A stretch of 64,000 nt of DNA from Edaphochlamys debaryana (taxonomy: Eukaryota; Chlorophyta; Chlorophyceae; Chlamydomonadales), in assembly GCA_016858145.1 (NCBI GenBank), contig JAEHOE010000080.1, positions 496,001-560,000 of the forward strand, read 5' to 3'. Below, piece after piece: positions 1 to 11,952 of this stretch. The notes below the pieces were generated by a model that saw only the letters and a program-made list of their open reading frames with translations, was not told the DNA's origin and searched no databases. A program made the position numbers and the translations under genes. Every line of letters starts with the position of its first letter. Within the stretch, counting starts at the first letter, position 1.

Positions 1-969
1 GTAGCGCGGTGATCGGCTGCGGCCGTGGCCTGCTCGGGTTCTGTGCCTGGCTTGCCTCGGAGTGACCTCCGAGGGGGCAGGGAGGCGTCCGGTGGGGGGG
101 TCGCAGCACGGGCCGCGGGGTCGGGCGTGGCGCGTCCGGGCTGGGGAGAGCGTGCAGCGGACACAAGAGCGCCGCTGAGGCGCACGGGGGCGGGCCGCTG
201 TCTGGTCCCTGCAGGCGCGGCAGCATCACCCGCCTTGTCCGCCACGCCGGCTGGCAACCGGCGTGACCGGGGCCCAGCCTGCTGAGCGGATGGAGGTGGC
301 GCCGCGGCTGCGCTCGGAGAGGGGCCCGGCTGCGTGGACGCAGCGGGAGCTGGCGCCGCTGCCCCCGCCCTGCGGCGCGTGGTCACTCCGCCCCCGCTGC
401 CCCCAGCACTCCCAGCGGTGCCTCCGTTTGCGGACCCGGGGAGAGCCTGTAGCGGAGAGGGCGGAGGAGCGCCGCTGGGCGCCTGCGGGCGGGAGAGGGG
501 TAATTGGGTATCAGCCACAGGCAACGTTGCAGGGTAGCTCGTTTGGGCTCAGAAGCGACGCTTTGCGAGCGCTCACCCCGGCAGCCACTGTCGTCCGGCG
601 ACCAAAGCACTTTGCAGAGGGGCTCGCCTCGGCCGAGGGAGGCGCGAGAGGGGACGCTTCGGAATGTCGTTTAGACGCGGGAGTCCGCTGCGCAGGGATT
701 CTAGAGCTTCCATTGCGATCAGTGTCAATGACCGTGTCAGGCTCCTCGGTTGCTTTAAGCCGCTTGGAAGCACGGGTCAATGGCGACGCCCCAGAAGCTT
801 TGGGACCTGCGCGCTGTCCACCACCGGTGCTCGCAATTCCTTGCTTGCTGTGAGGAATGTGCTTTGCTCCAGCGGTCGCTTCCCGCGCTGCAGAGACATC
901 GGTGCCGTTTGTCTGTGTGGGCTCCTCCTCAGCGCCTGTGCTCTTGCGCTTGCGGGTAAAGGTCTTCAT
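1..969 (-). CDS. Ala/Pro/Ser-rich basic protein, 5' part (runs off left edge)
   Basis: I do not recognise this protein. Two exons fit. Exon 1 (969..577) starts at ATG with MKTFTRKRKS and encodes 131 residues rich in K, R, S, T and A, including the basic stretch ASKRLKATEE. It ends in phase 0 at a GTGAGC donor. Exon 2 begins after a pyrimidine-rich CAG at about 482 and stays open without a stop to base 1 (about 160 codons), in an A/P/S/G-rich frame with basic dipeptides. The KRK and SKRLK clusters suggest a nuclear, disordered protein, which is inference only. An upstream in-frame ATG exists at 1143, but MKTFTRKR looks the more natural start. The 3' end is outside the window. Confidence 0.5.
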
Positions 970-1696
970 GGGTGCATCGTGTACAAGCAGCTGTGGGTGC
1001 AAGGGGGCTGTCCCGAGCTGTCTCCGCGCGACCTTTTGCCCCCGAGCGATGTGCGCGTAGATCGGGCGGGAGACGGGCGAGAGCGCTTGGCAGAGCCGGC
1101 TGGACGGGCAAGGGCGTGCATTGCAACATTGGAGGAGCACCATAAGAAGCTTGTGCTTCGCGGGGGGCTCGGGGCTCGGAGATGGATGGTCCGACCATCC
1201 CGATGCCCGTGCGGGTTCGTGCCGGGCCTGGACCTGCCTCTGGGGTCTGAGAGCCGGTGAGAGGGGTAGGCAAAGCTGGTCTGCTGAGCCGTGAGAGCTG
1301 AGGAGGGCGGGGAAAGTCTCTCTGGCACTCTTGCGGCCCCTGACGGCACGTTACACTGGGTTACACCCATCCCAGCGGCGTTGGGTGCACTCCTGCAGTC
1401 CTGCTGCCGAGGCAAATCCTCGTCCCGGCTCGGCCCGACCCTGTAGAGAGACGCGTAGAGACCAACGCTTGGCAGGCTACAGCCACTGCACTGCAACACC
1501 CGCAAGCTCCTGCTGCCCGCCGTGCGCAGTGCACACGCAGTTCGCCTCCAGGGCACAGGACGCGATGCCCCCCTCCACCAGCCGGCCCGCCCGGGACCCA
1601 CGCCAGGACGACCTGCGCCTGCCTCCAGCCCCATCAGGCCCCCCCTGGCCCCACAACCAGCCGCAGAGCGCCCCCCCCCCTTATTGGAGTTCCTGC
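970..1696. other. intergenic: promoter of the left-edge gene and 3' flank of truA-like gene
   Basis: The stretch between the start of the left-edge gene (969) and the stop of the pseudouridine synthase (1697). It should hold the promoter of the former and the 3' UTR of the latter. I see no conserved coding exon; the open frames are GC-driven. Confidence 0.4.
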
Positions 1697-4600
1697 TCAC
1701 TGGTCGTCGTCCCGGTCCCTCAGCTTGGAGTAGTCCACCGCCCCGAGCTCCTCCTCCCCCTCCTCCACCCCCGCCCCCGCCCCCGCCTCCACCACCTCCC
1801 CATCCCCGCCCTCCACCCCCCTTTCTCCGCCCTCTGCTCCACCCTCGCCCTGCGCCCGCGCCGCCTTGCGCGCCGCCGCCGCCGCCCGCATAAGCGCTGC
1901 CGCGCGCTGCCCCTGCGTCTGCCCGAGCTCTCGCTCGATAGCCCCCGCCTCCGCCTCCGCCTCGGGCCCGCCCCGCGCCCGCACCGCCTCCGCCACGGCC
2001 CGCACCCGCGCCTCGAAGCCCGCGTCCCCCGCGAAGTGCACGCGGCTCAGCACGAGCCCGTGCGGCGGCGCCGCCTCTATGGGCAGCGCGGAGCGGTCGG
2101 CGGCTGCCAGCGCCTCCGCCAGGCCCGCCGGTGTGATGCGGCGGTGGCCCACCTCCACCAGACCCGCCGCCAGCATGCGCACCATCCTGCAAGGGGGCGT
2201 TGCGGGGGGAGGGAGGGGTGGGAAGGTGGGAGGAAGGGGTACCGTATGTTAAAACGCCGGAAAGGGCGCTGTGGAGAGAGGGCGAACGGCCTACGGTGTT
2301 GTGAAGCGGTGCAGACAGTTTACGTGTTGGCAGCCCCTGTGCAGCCACCCAACACCCCTGTACACCCACCCAACACTCGCACACCTCCCCCGCCAGCCCC
2401 ACCTGTACAGGAAGCCGTTGCCCGTCACGGTCATGGTCACCTCCTGCCCCCCCGTCACGGAGCTCACGGACTCGGATAGGGTCAGGTGCGTGAGGATGCT
2501 GCCAAGACGGGGGGGGGAGGGCGGGGGACCGAAAGCATAAGGCCACGGGGAGCAGAGCAGTGTCGGCATAGCGAGGTCCACGAGCGGACAGGGCGCTGGC
2601 GGTGCGCCCCTCAGCCCCGTGCCCTGGGCGCCCTCAGCCCCGTGCCCTGGGCACCCTCAGTCACGTGCCCCGGGCGACCGGCAGCGGCTGCCGCGGAGGC
2701 CCTCCGCATCCCCCTCAGAGCGGCACAACCTGACCCCTCACCTCGTCACCAGCCCCAACGCCCCTCCCTCCCCACCGCGTGTTCTTGGCGGCGGTGCGCT
2801 CCGGCTTGATGCCCTTCTCCGCCAGCTGCAGGGGCACGGGGTGCGGGCAAGCGGGTGAAGCATGGAGACGCAGGGACATTGGTATGGCAGGAACGGGACA
2901 GCATGCTCTATCGCCATGAGTTTGAGGCATCAGCCACCTCCCGGCCTGCCCGCCAACGGCCAACCGCTCCGCACCTTGGGGTTCTTGCGCTTGGCGCTGC
3001 CCAACCCTGCGGGGCGGTGCCGGGCAGAGCTGATTACGTAAGCCTTGAGGCACCGGAAGAGAGCCCCGCTGCTGCCATCACAGTGGGATCGCCGGATGCT
3101 ACACCACCGGAAGGCCAAAAAAGTACTTGTCGACGGGGAGCGCCAGATCCCCACCCCTCCCCACTCAGCCCCTCCCCACCCAGCCCCCACCCGCCGGCCG
3201 CTTGGCGTCCGCGAACGTGGTGAAGTCGTGCCTCCCCAGCAGCCCCTCCGCCGCCCGCTGCATCAGCCCCACGTCCAGCGCCACGTCGGACAGCCGCCCG
3301 GGCTTGCCGCGGCTGGGGGAGAGCGGGCATGATATATCATTGGGGGCACGGCATGGGAACACTGGCACGGGCCGTGGAGGCACATAGGGAAGCGCTCGAA
3401 GCCAGGCCATTGGCCACACCCTTCCCGCCTGCATCGCTTTCCCCCCGTGGACCCACCTGCGAGTGCACCAGCGCTCGTACACGTCCCAGCGGTACCTCGC
3501 CTGCGCAGGGGCCCAATAGTCCGAATCTGGGAGATGCGCGTCGGCTATGATGCTGACACAAGCGAATGCATCCCCTCACGCCTTCTTCCACTGGCCCCCG
3601 TGAGCTCCCTCCCGGCCGGCCGTGCCCCCAGGCACCTGGAGGGGGTCCGGCAGCCCCGCAGACAGGCGGTAGGTGTAGGTCTTGCCGCACGAGGAGAAGT
3701 GGCAGTCGAATCCAGGATCCGCGTACGACATGCCCAGCACCCGTACGTCCGGCGGCAGGAAGCTGTTGTAGTACAGCGTGTCCTCCTCCAGGTTGTCCCG
3801 TACGCCGTACACGTCGAAGTGCACGACCTGGTTCGACGCACATGGGCACAAAGGCAAGATACACACTCTGCATCAACCTGGATCCCAGCTCCCACTCACC
3901 ATCTCCGCCTACCCTGTGCGAGCCCCGCCAGACCACCCAGCAGCCCACCCCGCTTCGTCCTTACAGGTCCACTCCGACCTCCACGACGCCCACGTGTCCA
4001 CACTATGCCCCAGTCCTCCATGTCTCCCATGTGACGCGGGGCACCTTGCCCGGCACCCGTCAGCTCACAGTTACTGGATGCACGGTGGGGTACCCTCCCC
4101 GCGGTCCCCCCTCCCCTGCGGCCGCCATCCAAGCATCGGGCTCTCACCTGGCCGTGTGCGTGTGCGCCGCCGTCCGTGCGCGATGCCCCCACCATGCGGG
4201 AGCAGCCGTGGAAGAGGCGCTTGGCGCAGCGCTCCAGCTCGCCCTTTGGAGGGTGGGGTGGGGTTGGGGGTTGGGGGTGGGGATGGGTGGGGTGGTGGAG
4301 AGGGGGCAGGCCGGTGCATGATGCAGGGAGCCGAAGTAGCCGGGCGCCCGACAGGGAGTGTGATGCGTCGGGAGGCGTGGACCTCAGTGCATGCCGGGTT
4401 TGCCGACTTGCCTGCACCGTACGGACTTTCCCGGGCTGGAACTGGAACCCGGCGAAGTTGGATCCGTCGTACGCCACGACCTGGGGGAGTTGAAAGGGAG
4501 GCGGGGTTGCCTAAGCTGAGTCGAGGGACTATCCGAGGAAGCCCGTGAGCACAGCGCACAGCCGCTTCCTCTCGGGTCTCGGCACCCACCATCTTCAGCC

Positions 4601-4934
4601 TCTGTACAGTTGCTCCAGGAGGGGGGCCATCGTCTGAGTCATCGTCGTCCTCGTCAGCACCCCTCTTGCCTCGCTTGGCGCCGGGGCCGCCAGTGGGGGC
4701 GGCTGCCGTCACGACGGAGGTGCGAGCCGGAAACCCCCCGGTCCCGCCGATGCTTTTTGGGGCACAGGCGGAGCTCCCGCCGGTCAGGACACGGGCAACT
4801 GTCCCACTAGGTTGCGATGGGAGGGGCCAGGTAGCTAGGGAACGGGTTCTCCGATTGCATGGCGCGCCGACGGAGGCATGTGCGCCGGGACCTGCCGTGC
4901 CCCGTGAGGTGGGTGGCAATCGGCGTTCGAGCAT
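1697..4934 (-). CDS. TruA-type tRNA pseudouridine synthase
   Basis: Converts uridines to pseudouridine in the tRNA anticodon arm region (TruA/Pus1-3 family). Ten exons join in phase to 511 codons: 4934..4590, 4480..4412, 4243..4148, 3827..3636, 3500..3457, 3312..3191, 3006..2975, 2825..2776, 2498..2403, 2186..1697. Exon 2 has the family opening VVAYDGSNFAGFQFQPGK. Exon 3 has GASRTDGGAHAHGQ with the catalytic Asp of the RTD motif. Exon 4 has NSFLPPDVRVLG and KTYTYRLSAG. Exons 9-10 have TGNGFLYRMVRMLAAGLVEVG, the conserved C-terminal core. The first 115 residues are Arg/Ala/Ser-rich and then acidic, consistent with an organelle targeting peptide (inference). The tail is Glu/Ala-rich. The intron after exon 2 has a GC donor (CAG|GCAAGT), and exon 5 is only 44 bp. 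Which tRNA position it modifies cannot be told. Head-to-head with MRPL13. Confidence 0.9.
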
Positions 4935-5260
4935 GTTGACTGGAATGGATTACTGCAGATGCTCAGAGAAGTGTACTCGCAGCCCGCATGGGGGATTGAC
5001 CCGCGGGCGCATTTGCAGCCCGGACCCGCGCACACCACTAGCAAACACCTCTACTCGCTTTTGACTAACAAGCGTCTCATATGCCTCTATCCCTGGCGTA
5101 TTTCTAGCGCAAACTCGGCTCCGCTTAGTCGACACGCTTCTAGAGCGACGCGTGCGCCATCAACGTAGTTTTCGCTTGCCTAACATTAGCTGGAGAGCTG
5201 CCCGCACCTGGCGGGCAGCAGCGGTGGAGCTAGGGGCGTGGGGCCGGCGCCATCATCAGG
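4935..5260. promoter_or_regulatory. divergent intergenic region, TruA-like / MRPL13
   Basis: 326 bp between the divergent starts of the pseudouridine synthase (minus) and mitochondrial L13 (plus). It must contain both promoters or a shared one. No TATA box or specific motif can be assigned by eye. Both genes act in translation, and an organellar role for the synthase is possible. Confidence 0.5.
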
Positions 5261-7169
5261 ATGTCGCGAGCTAGCGAGGCCATCAAGCACCTAAAGGACC
5301 TGCAGCACATCAACCTCGAGGGGCTGCGCTTCCGACTGGTGGACGCGAAGGGCCAGGTGGACCGTGGTCTGTGCACGGGGCACGCGAGCTGGGGCCCGCA
5401 GTCCCACCCCGCTACCCCCAGCCGCGGCGAGCCTACCAGCATCCCGGCGGGGCCAGATGCTAGGCGCCCGGCCTGAGAAGGGTATTGAGGGGCTTGAAAG
5501 ATGGCCTCGCGCGTGAAGCACACAGAGGGGCCCCTGGTCTAAACGCCTACACGCGTCGGCCCACCTCCGCCTCCGCAGGTGGTGGGGCGGCTAGCCAACC
5601 AGATCTCGATCGTCCTTCAGGTAAGGCCGCCAGGGGCACAGACCAGACACCATACCATTGCTGCCTCAGGCTACCTGGGTTCACGGTCTAGACTTCTGGG
5701 GCTCTGCCGGTCACAGCCTGCCTAGCCGCTGAGGCCCCCAGTATGCCGCGACGAGAATGGTGCGGTGGAGCGAAACAGCCGCAATAGTCCAGAGCTCTGG
5801 ACCAGGCTCTCATGCCGTACGGTCTCTCTACGATGCAGTCCGCCGCGGCTGCGGCACTGCTTTGGCTGTGAGCAAGGGCGGACCCAGGCCGGAGGCCACC
5901 TCGGCCGCCCGCCTCCCACGCCCATGCTCACCCCACTCCCCCGACCCCACCCCCACGCCCCTAGGGCAAGGACAAGCCCACGTACAACCCCAAGAAGGAG
6001 GAGGGGGATGTTGTGGTGGTGGTGAACGCGGCGCACGTGCACCTGACGCACGACAAGTGGGACACCAAGCTCTACCGATGGCACACGGGTACGGCGCTGC
6101 GGCGGGCGCGCGAATCAGGATGGGGGGCGGGGACAGGGTCCGCGCGGGCGACCAGCCGTCGAGAGACCTGGCACTAGCTGAGTCCCGTGTGGGAGGGGTT
6201 GAGACAGAATAGGACAGACGGATGGTCAAGGTGTAGCCGGATGCACTGGGCCTGGGCTACCAGGCCTGGAGTCCAGGCGACGGACCAGGGCAGAGGTGGA
6301 GCCCACACGCTGCGTGCTGCTGCCCTTCCCAACAGGCTACCCGGGCGGCCTGCGCGCCCGCACGGCGCGTGAGCAGTGGGAGAAGGACCCCCGGCAGCTG
6401 CTGCTGAACGCTGTGTCGGGCATGCTGCCCAAGAACAAGAGCCGAGAGGTGCGTGCGGGTGGCGGGGTGCCTGCGGGGGGTGCCTGGCTGCGTCGGATTT
6501 GACGGGTCCAGCGGCGCGACTGCCGACCTGCCGATCGCATCCTTCTTGTGGCCAAAGAGTTGCATTGCCATCGCACACTCCGTACTGCTATCAGCCGGCT
6601 GCAAGTTCCTTCGAGCGTGGTACTGTGAGGACCCCCCAGCCCCCCACCTCCGGCTCCTCACCCCCCGGCTCCTCTGCCCTCCCAACCCCAGGCCCGGATG
6701 GACAAGCTCAAGGTCTTTGCGGAGGAGGAGCACCCCTTCGAGGGCTTCCCGCTCGTGCCCCTGCTGCCCCGGCCGCGCCGGCTGCAGGACCGGGGGCTGG
6801 GCTGGGCGGTGCCGCAGGTGCGTCGGCGGGGAAGAGGGGGAGGGTACAGGGAAGACGCACGGGGGCTTCACGGACTACTTCAGCAAGGCCAACCGGTCCG
6901 GCACATGCGGTGAAGCTCGGGTGCAGTCCAGCATACGGTGCACTTTACCCGGCTTACCCTGTTCCTGCCCCAACTTCTTCGTCTTCCCGCAGGGCTTTGA
7001 GCCCGCCAACCCCGAGCGCTACGCCTTCCGCCTGCGCACCAGCGCGCCTCTGCAGCAGGCGCTGGCGGGGGGCGCGGGGCGGCCGCTGGTGGGGGTGGAG
7101 GACCTGCTGACGGAGGACGAGCGGGCGGCGCTGGCGGCGCTGGCGGCGGGCAAGGCCAAGCAGGGGTGA
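5261..7169 (+). CDS. MRPL13: mitochondrial ribosomal protein L13 (uL13m)
   Basis: Large-subunit mitoribosomal protein of the uL13 family. Six exons join in phase to 225 residues: 5261..5356, 5579..5620, 5965..6088, 6336..6448, 6692..6817, 6993..7169. The ATG follows a stretch with no upstream coding and gives MSRASEAIKHLKDLQHINLE. Family signatures are VVGRLANQISIVLQGKDKP (exon 2-3 junction), VVVVNAAHVHLTHDKWDTK, the Y-x-x-H-T-G-Y-P-G-G-L turn across the exon 3-4 junction, and the AVSGMLPKNKSR helix. A C-terminal extension of about 85 residues ends in an Ala-rich acidic helix. The second exon is only 42 bp. No classical transit peptide is obvious, as in many uL13m proteins. All splice sites are GT-AG. 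Confidence 0.93.
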
Positions 7170-7775
7170 CGCAGGAGAGTTGGGGCCGCAGTGCGTGCAT
7201 GGAGAGAGCTGTGGAAGAGGGGAGCGAGGAGGATGAGGAGGAGTCTGCGGGAGCAGGGAGTGTGGTCCGGGGGCAGAGGGGTTGCGCGCCCCGCCTTGGC
7301 GGCCCCAGTGGTACCACAAGGAGGTGTGGCCTTGACGGCCGGCCGACGGGAGTGCGTGTGGGCAGGCCGCGCGCGGGAATCAGTGGCAATGCAGGAGTCG
7401 ATTGGAGTCTTGAGTGGAGGTTGCGCAGGATGATGCGGGGGTTGGCGGCGAAGTCTGTGAAGGGGGCGGCGGGCATAGCCCCCGCGCAGTAGTCTGTGAA
7501 GGGGGCGAGAGCGTGTGGATTTGGGTCACGGCACGGCGTCGGCGCTGTCCGCTTCCTGCCGCGAACGCACTTCCCTACCCTGTTACATGTTACTGCGCAT
7601 AACGTGACCACCTGACCACTCAATTTATCTTTCGGGCGACTCGCAGCGACGCGACTGCAGCTCTGACTTGGACGAACGACAAAGCCTCTCTCGTTCCTGC
7701 CCGTCTACTCATTTGACTTATGCTAGCTTGAACTTACGTACTCACTGCGGTGTGTCGCCTGCTCGCGTCAGCACC
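7170..7775. other. intergenic: 3' flank of MRPL13 and promoter of next plus-strand gene
   Basis: No convincing exon. It holds the MRPL13 3' UTR and, from about 7600, lower-GC DNA directly upstream of the ATG at 7776, as expected of a promoter and 5' UTR. Confidence 0.4.
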
Positions 7776-8947
7776 ATGAGGGCTTCGCGCGGAAGGCGAC
7801 AGCCGCGGCCCGGGCTGGAGCCCGCCGCTCTGGTGTTTTTGGCAATATCGGCGATGCTGGCACCAGGTAAGCGCAACGGCGGGCGTGTTGCCCAGGGCCC
7901 TGTTGTGGGCTTCCCTCGCCGTGCCGCGTTCGCTACGTGCTCAGTTCGGCTAGGCGCCTTTCTGGCCGGTGCCCTCGTGAACATCCGTGCAGCACAAGCT
8001 GAATCCCACAGCAAGAATATGGTAAACGACCTGGCCATTATTGGGGGCTGCATCGTGGGGGCGGGCATGGCAGTGACCTTAGGTCTGGCCATCACTGGCT
8101 GTATCTTCGAGCGGCGCGAGCATTCCGCAGTGAAGGTAGGCCGTGAACGAACAGGGGAGGAGGGCCGGACGGGAGGAGACGTGTCGTAGTGTCGCGGACG
8201 AAGGGTTTGGGCGTGCCACGGCCCTTGCCTCCAGCCGTGCTGTGCTCAAAGATCGCTGCTTTGTCCCTCTCGACCGCCTCGACAGGACGCAAAGGACACG
8301 GGAGATGAGTTAGCGGGCGCCGAGGGCAACGACACGGAGCAGGGCGGCGACAAGGTGCCCGTGGCGGGCAAGGGCGACCACCTTCGCGGCGCGTCGCCCT
8401 CGCAGCCGCCGCAGCAGCAACAGGCCTACCCGCCCTACCAACACGCAGCACCACAGAACCAGGCCATGGCACACACGCAGCAACAGCCGCAGCAGCAGTA
8501 CCCGCAGCAGCAGCGGCGGCCTTCACAGGAGCAGGGCTACTACAAGCCGCCCACGGCGCCCGCGCAGGGCTGGGGTGGCCAGCAGGGCGGCGGCGCGGCG
8601 GGGTGGCAGTCGGGCACTCGAGACGAGGTCACGGCATGGGTGAGCTCCCGGAGCGCGAACATGGCTGGGTTAAGAGTACAGATACGCCTCAGCTGGGCGC
8701 TGGGGGGCAGGGCCGATTGCTCAGCTGGGGGTCTCTGGCACAGTGCGTGGCAATGCCAGCCCACCTGTCCGAGTGCCAGGCCTGGTTTCTGTTGCAAGAC
8801 AAGTAACCCACACCTGGCCCTTCCCCCACGCTGCAGGGCGGGACCTCGCTAAAATCCCCTCAGGTTTCCGTGGAGCCTCTCCCTCCGCCCCCAGCGCACG
8901 CGGGGCAGGCGGCCCACGGCTGGGGCAACAAGCCCGCCTGGGGCTGA
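7776..8947 (+). CDS. small single-pass membrane protein with Q/P-rich tail
   Basis: Not recognised. Four exons join in phase to 232 residues: 7776..7866, 7993..8135, 8286..8639, 8837..8947. Residues 1-30 (MRASRGRRQPR..., then a run of small hydrophobics to AMLAP) look like a signal peptide or signal anchor. Exon 2 contains a Gly-rich transmembrane segment (LAIIGGCIVGAGMAVTLGLA), then IFERREH as a stop-transfer-like charged flank. Exon 3 is acidic, then strongly Gln/Pro/Tyr-rich (QPPQQQQAYPPYQH, QQQYPQQQRRPSQEQGYY). The tail ends HGWGNKPAWG. The architecture (signal, short lumenal part, TM, low-complexity tail) resembles shisa/LITAF-like adaptor layouts in algae, but no family is claimed. Codon use matches the neighbours. 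Confidence 0.7.
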
Positions 8948-10508
8948 GCCCAGCGAGCCGCCGGGGCCAGGGGACACGTGGGGTTGCCGCCACTGCCGGG
9001 AGCGCAGTGGCAGGGTGCCTAACGAATGTTGCACTGCTGGGTGGCGGTGCTGGCCTGGAGGCGGCGTGGTAATTGACAGGTGCCGTTGCGGCTGTGGAAA
9101 CGGAACTGCCCGAGGGCGGCCGTGTGGCGGATAGAGTCCCGCTGATGCTGGCGGTTGGTGGAGGGTCCACCCCATCCTGCAGGCGGGAAGCTCCGCTGAT
9201 GCTGGCGGTTGGCAGGGGGCCGGTAGCAACGCGCAGGCCCCGCAGCGTGCACCCGAGCTCTGGTGCGCTCGGAGGCTGGCAGGGTTGGCAGAGCTATGCA
9301 TGAGCTACTAGGGAGCCGGCGGGCCGGCATAGCGCCCGAGTGGGCCGGCATGAGCTGGATGGAGGAGGCCGTGGAAGGGCCTCGAGAGAGGCTGAGAGTT
9401 TTGCTGGAATGCAGCTGCGGGATAAGGCTCGGAATGGAAGGGTAGTGGGCGTGCAGGTTGACTAGGCACGTGCGATTTTAAGATTGGAAGCGCCACTTGG
9501 CAAGCAGTAGTCCTGCAGAGTTCTTCGGGCAAGTGGCGGCCCCAGTGCTGCCCGGCCTCGCGGGGTTTGGGGCTCAGCCCTTTTCCCTGTCCTGAGGAGG
9601 GACAGACACCCTTGTTAAGATTCAAGTGGCTTTTGCCTACGCATTGTGGGGGCTAGGGACCCTGAGCACCGGTATCTCAGGGTTGGGTGTGTGGGACCAA
9701 CGCTGACTGCAGGAAACGTTGACTGCTCTGTTTGCGCATTATCGTGTCTCTGCACTGCCGCTCTTGCTTTGCTCTATCATTTGTGTCATCCGTAGCCTTT
9801 GTTATGGTGTGGGGCTAGGCCCCACTCTGCATCTCCGTCTCTTCCATGTCGTGTGGGCTACGTTCAACCCCTAGCCTCCCTCTCTTCCGTGTACATACGG
9901 CCGTCTGTGGACGCATCTTGCCTATCGGCAGCGCTTATCAATTGCTGAGTGATGATGTTCCCGCCTGTGGTACTACTGTGCTGCACACAAGGGACATGCG
10001 CACAGCAGGCAGCGTAGTATGTGTGCGATTCGGGTAAGGTTTTAGTCGTCACACTTTCATGCCTTAATGGGGCCCTTGTCATATTGCTGTCGAGGGATGC
10101 TTCTGCTTCCTGCGGTCCCAGTGTAGTGCTGGGAACATACCGTCCCGCACACAGCAGGAAGCATACAGCTCATGTGTACGGTCGTGTAATGTTGGAGTCA
10201 TAATGCCGTCATACCAGTACCTTACATGATTCCACCTTGCACTTGGGTGCAAGTCAGGTCAGCACTTCAGCCTCAACGTCCCCAACACTACCTCAACCCC
10301 AACGCCAGATGCCAATCTAATCCCATTCAAATCCTATCTCTCTCTCTGCGCGGCATCCCATCAACGTCAGCCCTACAGCTGTCCCCTTCCATCACGTGTC
10401 TCTCTAGCCAGAAGAAGCCGGGTGCGTCGTCGTCTCTCACACGGAGAGGGAGCATGCTCCCGCCCCCCATGTCCCCACGTCACGGTGTCCACAGCAGCAG
10501 CGCTCACT
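8948..10508. other. convergent 3' region with one dispersed repeat
   Basis: 1.56 kb between the convergent 3' ends of the plus-strand membrane-protein gene and copy A of the minus-strand cluster. The element CGCTGATGCTGGCGGTTGG occurs twice (about 9140 and 9196). A dispersed repeat shared with the Fanzor loci lies at 9536-9619. A TGTAAT polyadenylation-type signal is near 10187. Base composition is lower in GC than the genes. No exon seen. Confidence 0.45.
9536..9619 (+). repeat. dispersed hairpin-rich repeat, copy 3 (Fanzor-end-like)
   Basis: About 83 bp nearly identical to the reverse complement of 35551-35634 and 40384-40467, from GCGGCCCCAGTGCTGCCCGG to GACAGACACCCTTGTT. It keeps a hairpin (CTGTCC...GGACAG) and a GGGC-TCA-GCCC hairpin. 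Here it stands alone without any Fanzor coding sequence. In the other two copies it lies just 3' of a Fanzor last exon. Similarity stops sharply at both ends. Confidence 0.75.
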
Positions 10509-11952
10509 TCACCGCGTGTCGTGCATCTCCTTGGGCAGGCCGGTGCGCTGCTGGTAGCTCTTGAGCAGGTTGGCCAGGATGGACACACCTGGGGGCGGGA
10601 GTGACGGGGAAGGGAGTGGACACATGGCACTGATGAGCCTCAGGACAAGGAACACGTGCGGACCTCCGTCAACCCACAGCTATCGGTTAAAGGGGGCCAC
10701 CGCCCTCCGCCGCCCATTCCTAACAACGGCCCTCGTTCGCTCCGTGGTTCCTGTCGTGAACCCGACACTAGCCCCTGCGCCCCTCCTCCTCCCCCGCTCA
10801 CCCCCCAGCGCCGACATGGCCACCGAGTATGCGTCCCCGGTGGCGCGGGCCGCGGGGATGGCGGTGGCCAGCAGCCCCGCGGAGGTGAGCGTGCCGATGT
10901 CGTAGCCCAGCTGCTCGTTGCCGGAGACCAGGAGGCGGCTGGGGGCGGGGATGGGTGGGTGGGAGTGGCCGTAAGGATGGTGAAGGAGGGGGTCATAGGC
11001 ACAGTGTGCGTGAGGTGTCAGGTGTCAGGTTGCGGGCGGGTGTGGGCCTCGTCATTGGTGACGAGGGTAGCCCCGGCCGCCTCCTCACCCGGCGAACAGG
11101 TAGGAGAGCGAGAAGAGCCCCGCGAAGCCCGCCACCCGGGGGTTGCGCATGGTGTTGTACGAGTAGAGCCCGGCGCCGGCGCCTGGGGGCGGGTTGGTGG
11201 GGGGTTGGGGGAGCGTGCGTGAAGGGCGGGGGAGAGGAGCGAGCAGGCGAACTACAGGGGAACCTCCTACTGGCACGTTTAGTCAGTACCGCTTGCAGCT
11301 GTTGCCATACTCGCTAGTCGCTACTCCTCTACCCTTCCTCCTCCCTCCGCCCCAATCCAAGTGGTGGGCACTTGCTGTAGCACTCCTGCTACTGCCGTTT
11401 ACCCGACCTTCCCATCTCCCACACCTCCCCCTCACAAGCGGCGCTCATGATGTAGTGGGGGTAGGGGTCCACCTTGGTCGAGAGGGTAGCCATGGGGGCG
11501 GAGGCGCGCTTGACCACATCCTGGGGGGGAGGCGGAAGGGGGCGATGGGGAGGAGGGATAACTAAAGGAGGTGCAGGCCTGTGGCGGGGATTGCGAGGAG
11601 GAGTTGGAGCATGAAGAGGGGACGCGGGAGTGCGAGGGCGCGTGCGTCGGGGCGCTTGCGTGGCGGAGCCGCCGTCACGCCTCGGCAGGCGGCCGCCGGC
11701 TTCGCGCGCCACACGCTCGCTCGCTGTGGGATGCACCCGCCGACAGCGAGCCTACGCTGCCGCTCCTCCGCCACGGCCGCTTTTGCTGCCGCGCCCGCCC
11801 ACCGCGGCTCTCCCTCGCCGCTGCTCCACAGCCCCCTCCCTCCCCCTCCCCCACCGCACCTGGTCGCGGGGGATCTCCATGTCGGGCATGCGGCTGCCCT
11901 GCGCCGGGGGCGCGGGCGAAGAGGTGGAGCTCAGGTTCTTGTTGGACGACAT
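10509..11952 (-). CDS. small three-helix membrane protein, cluster copy A
   Basis: First of four paralogous minus-strand genes; family not recognised. Five exons: 11952..11860, 11520..11436, 11182..11089, 10938..10802, 10588..10509, joining to 162 residues with phases 0,1,2,1. The N-terminal 60 residues are polar (MSSNKNLSSTSSPAPPAQGS...). They are followed by VDPYPHYIMSAACAGAGLYS and three hydrophobic Gly/Ala-rich segments around VAGFAGLFSLSYLFAG, IGTLTSAGLLATAIPAA and YSVAMSALGGVSILANLL. The C-terminus is KSYQQRTGLPKEMHDTR. Exon lengths and phases match copies B and C, so they are true paralogues. A small organelle or inner-membrane protein is likely, but the function is unknown. Confidence 0.75.

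Noticed and set aside
966..2546. 526-residue minus-strand frame with poly-Gly and poly-Ala
   Set aside because: It runs through the last exons and introns of the pseudouridine synthase in another frame. The composition is GC-driven and no motif is present.
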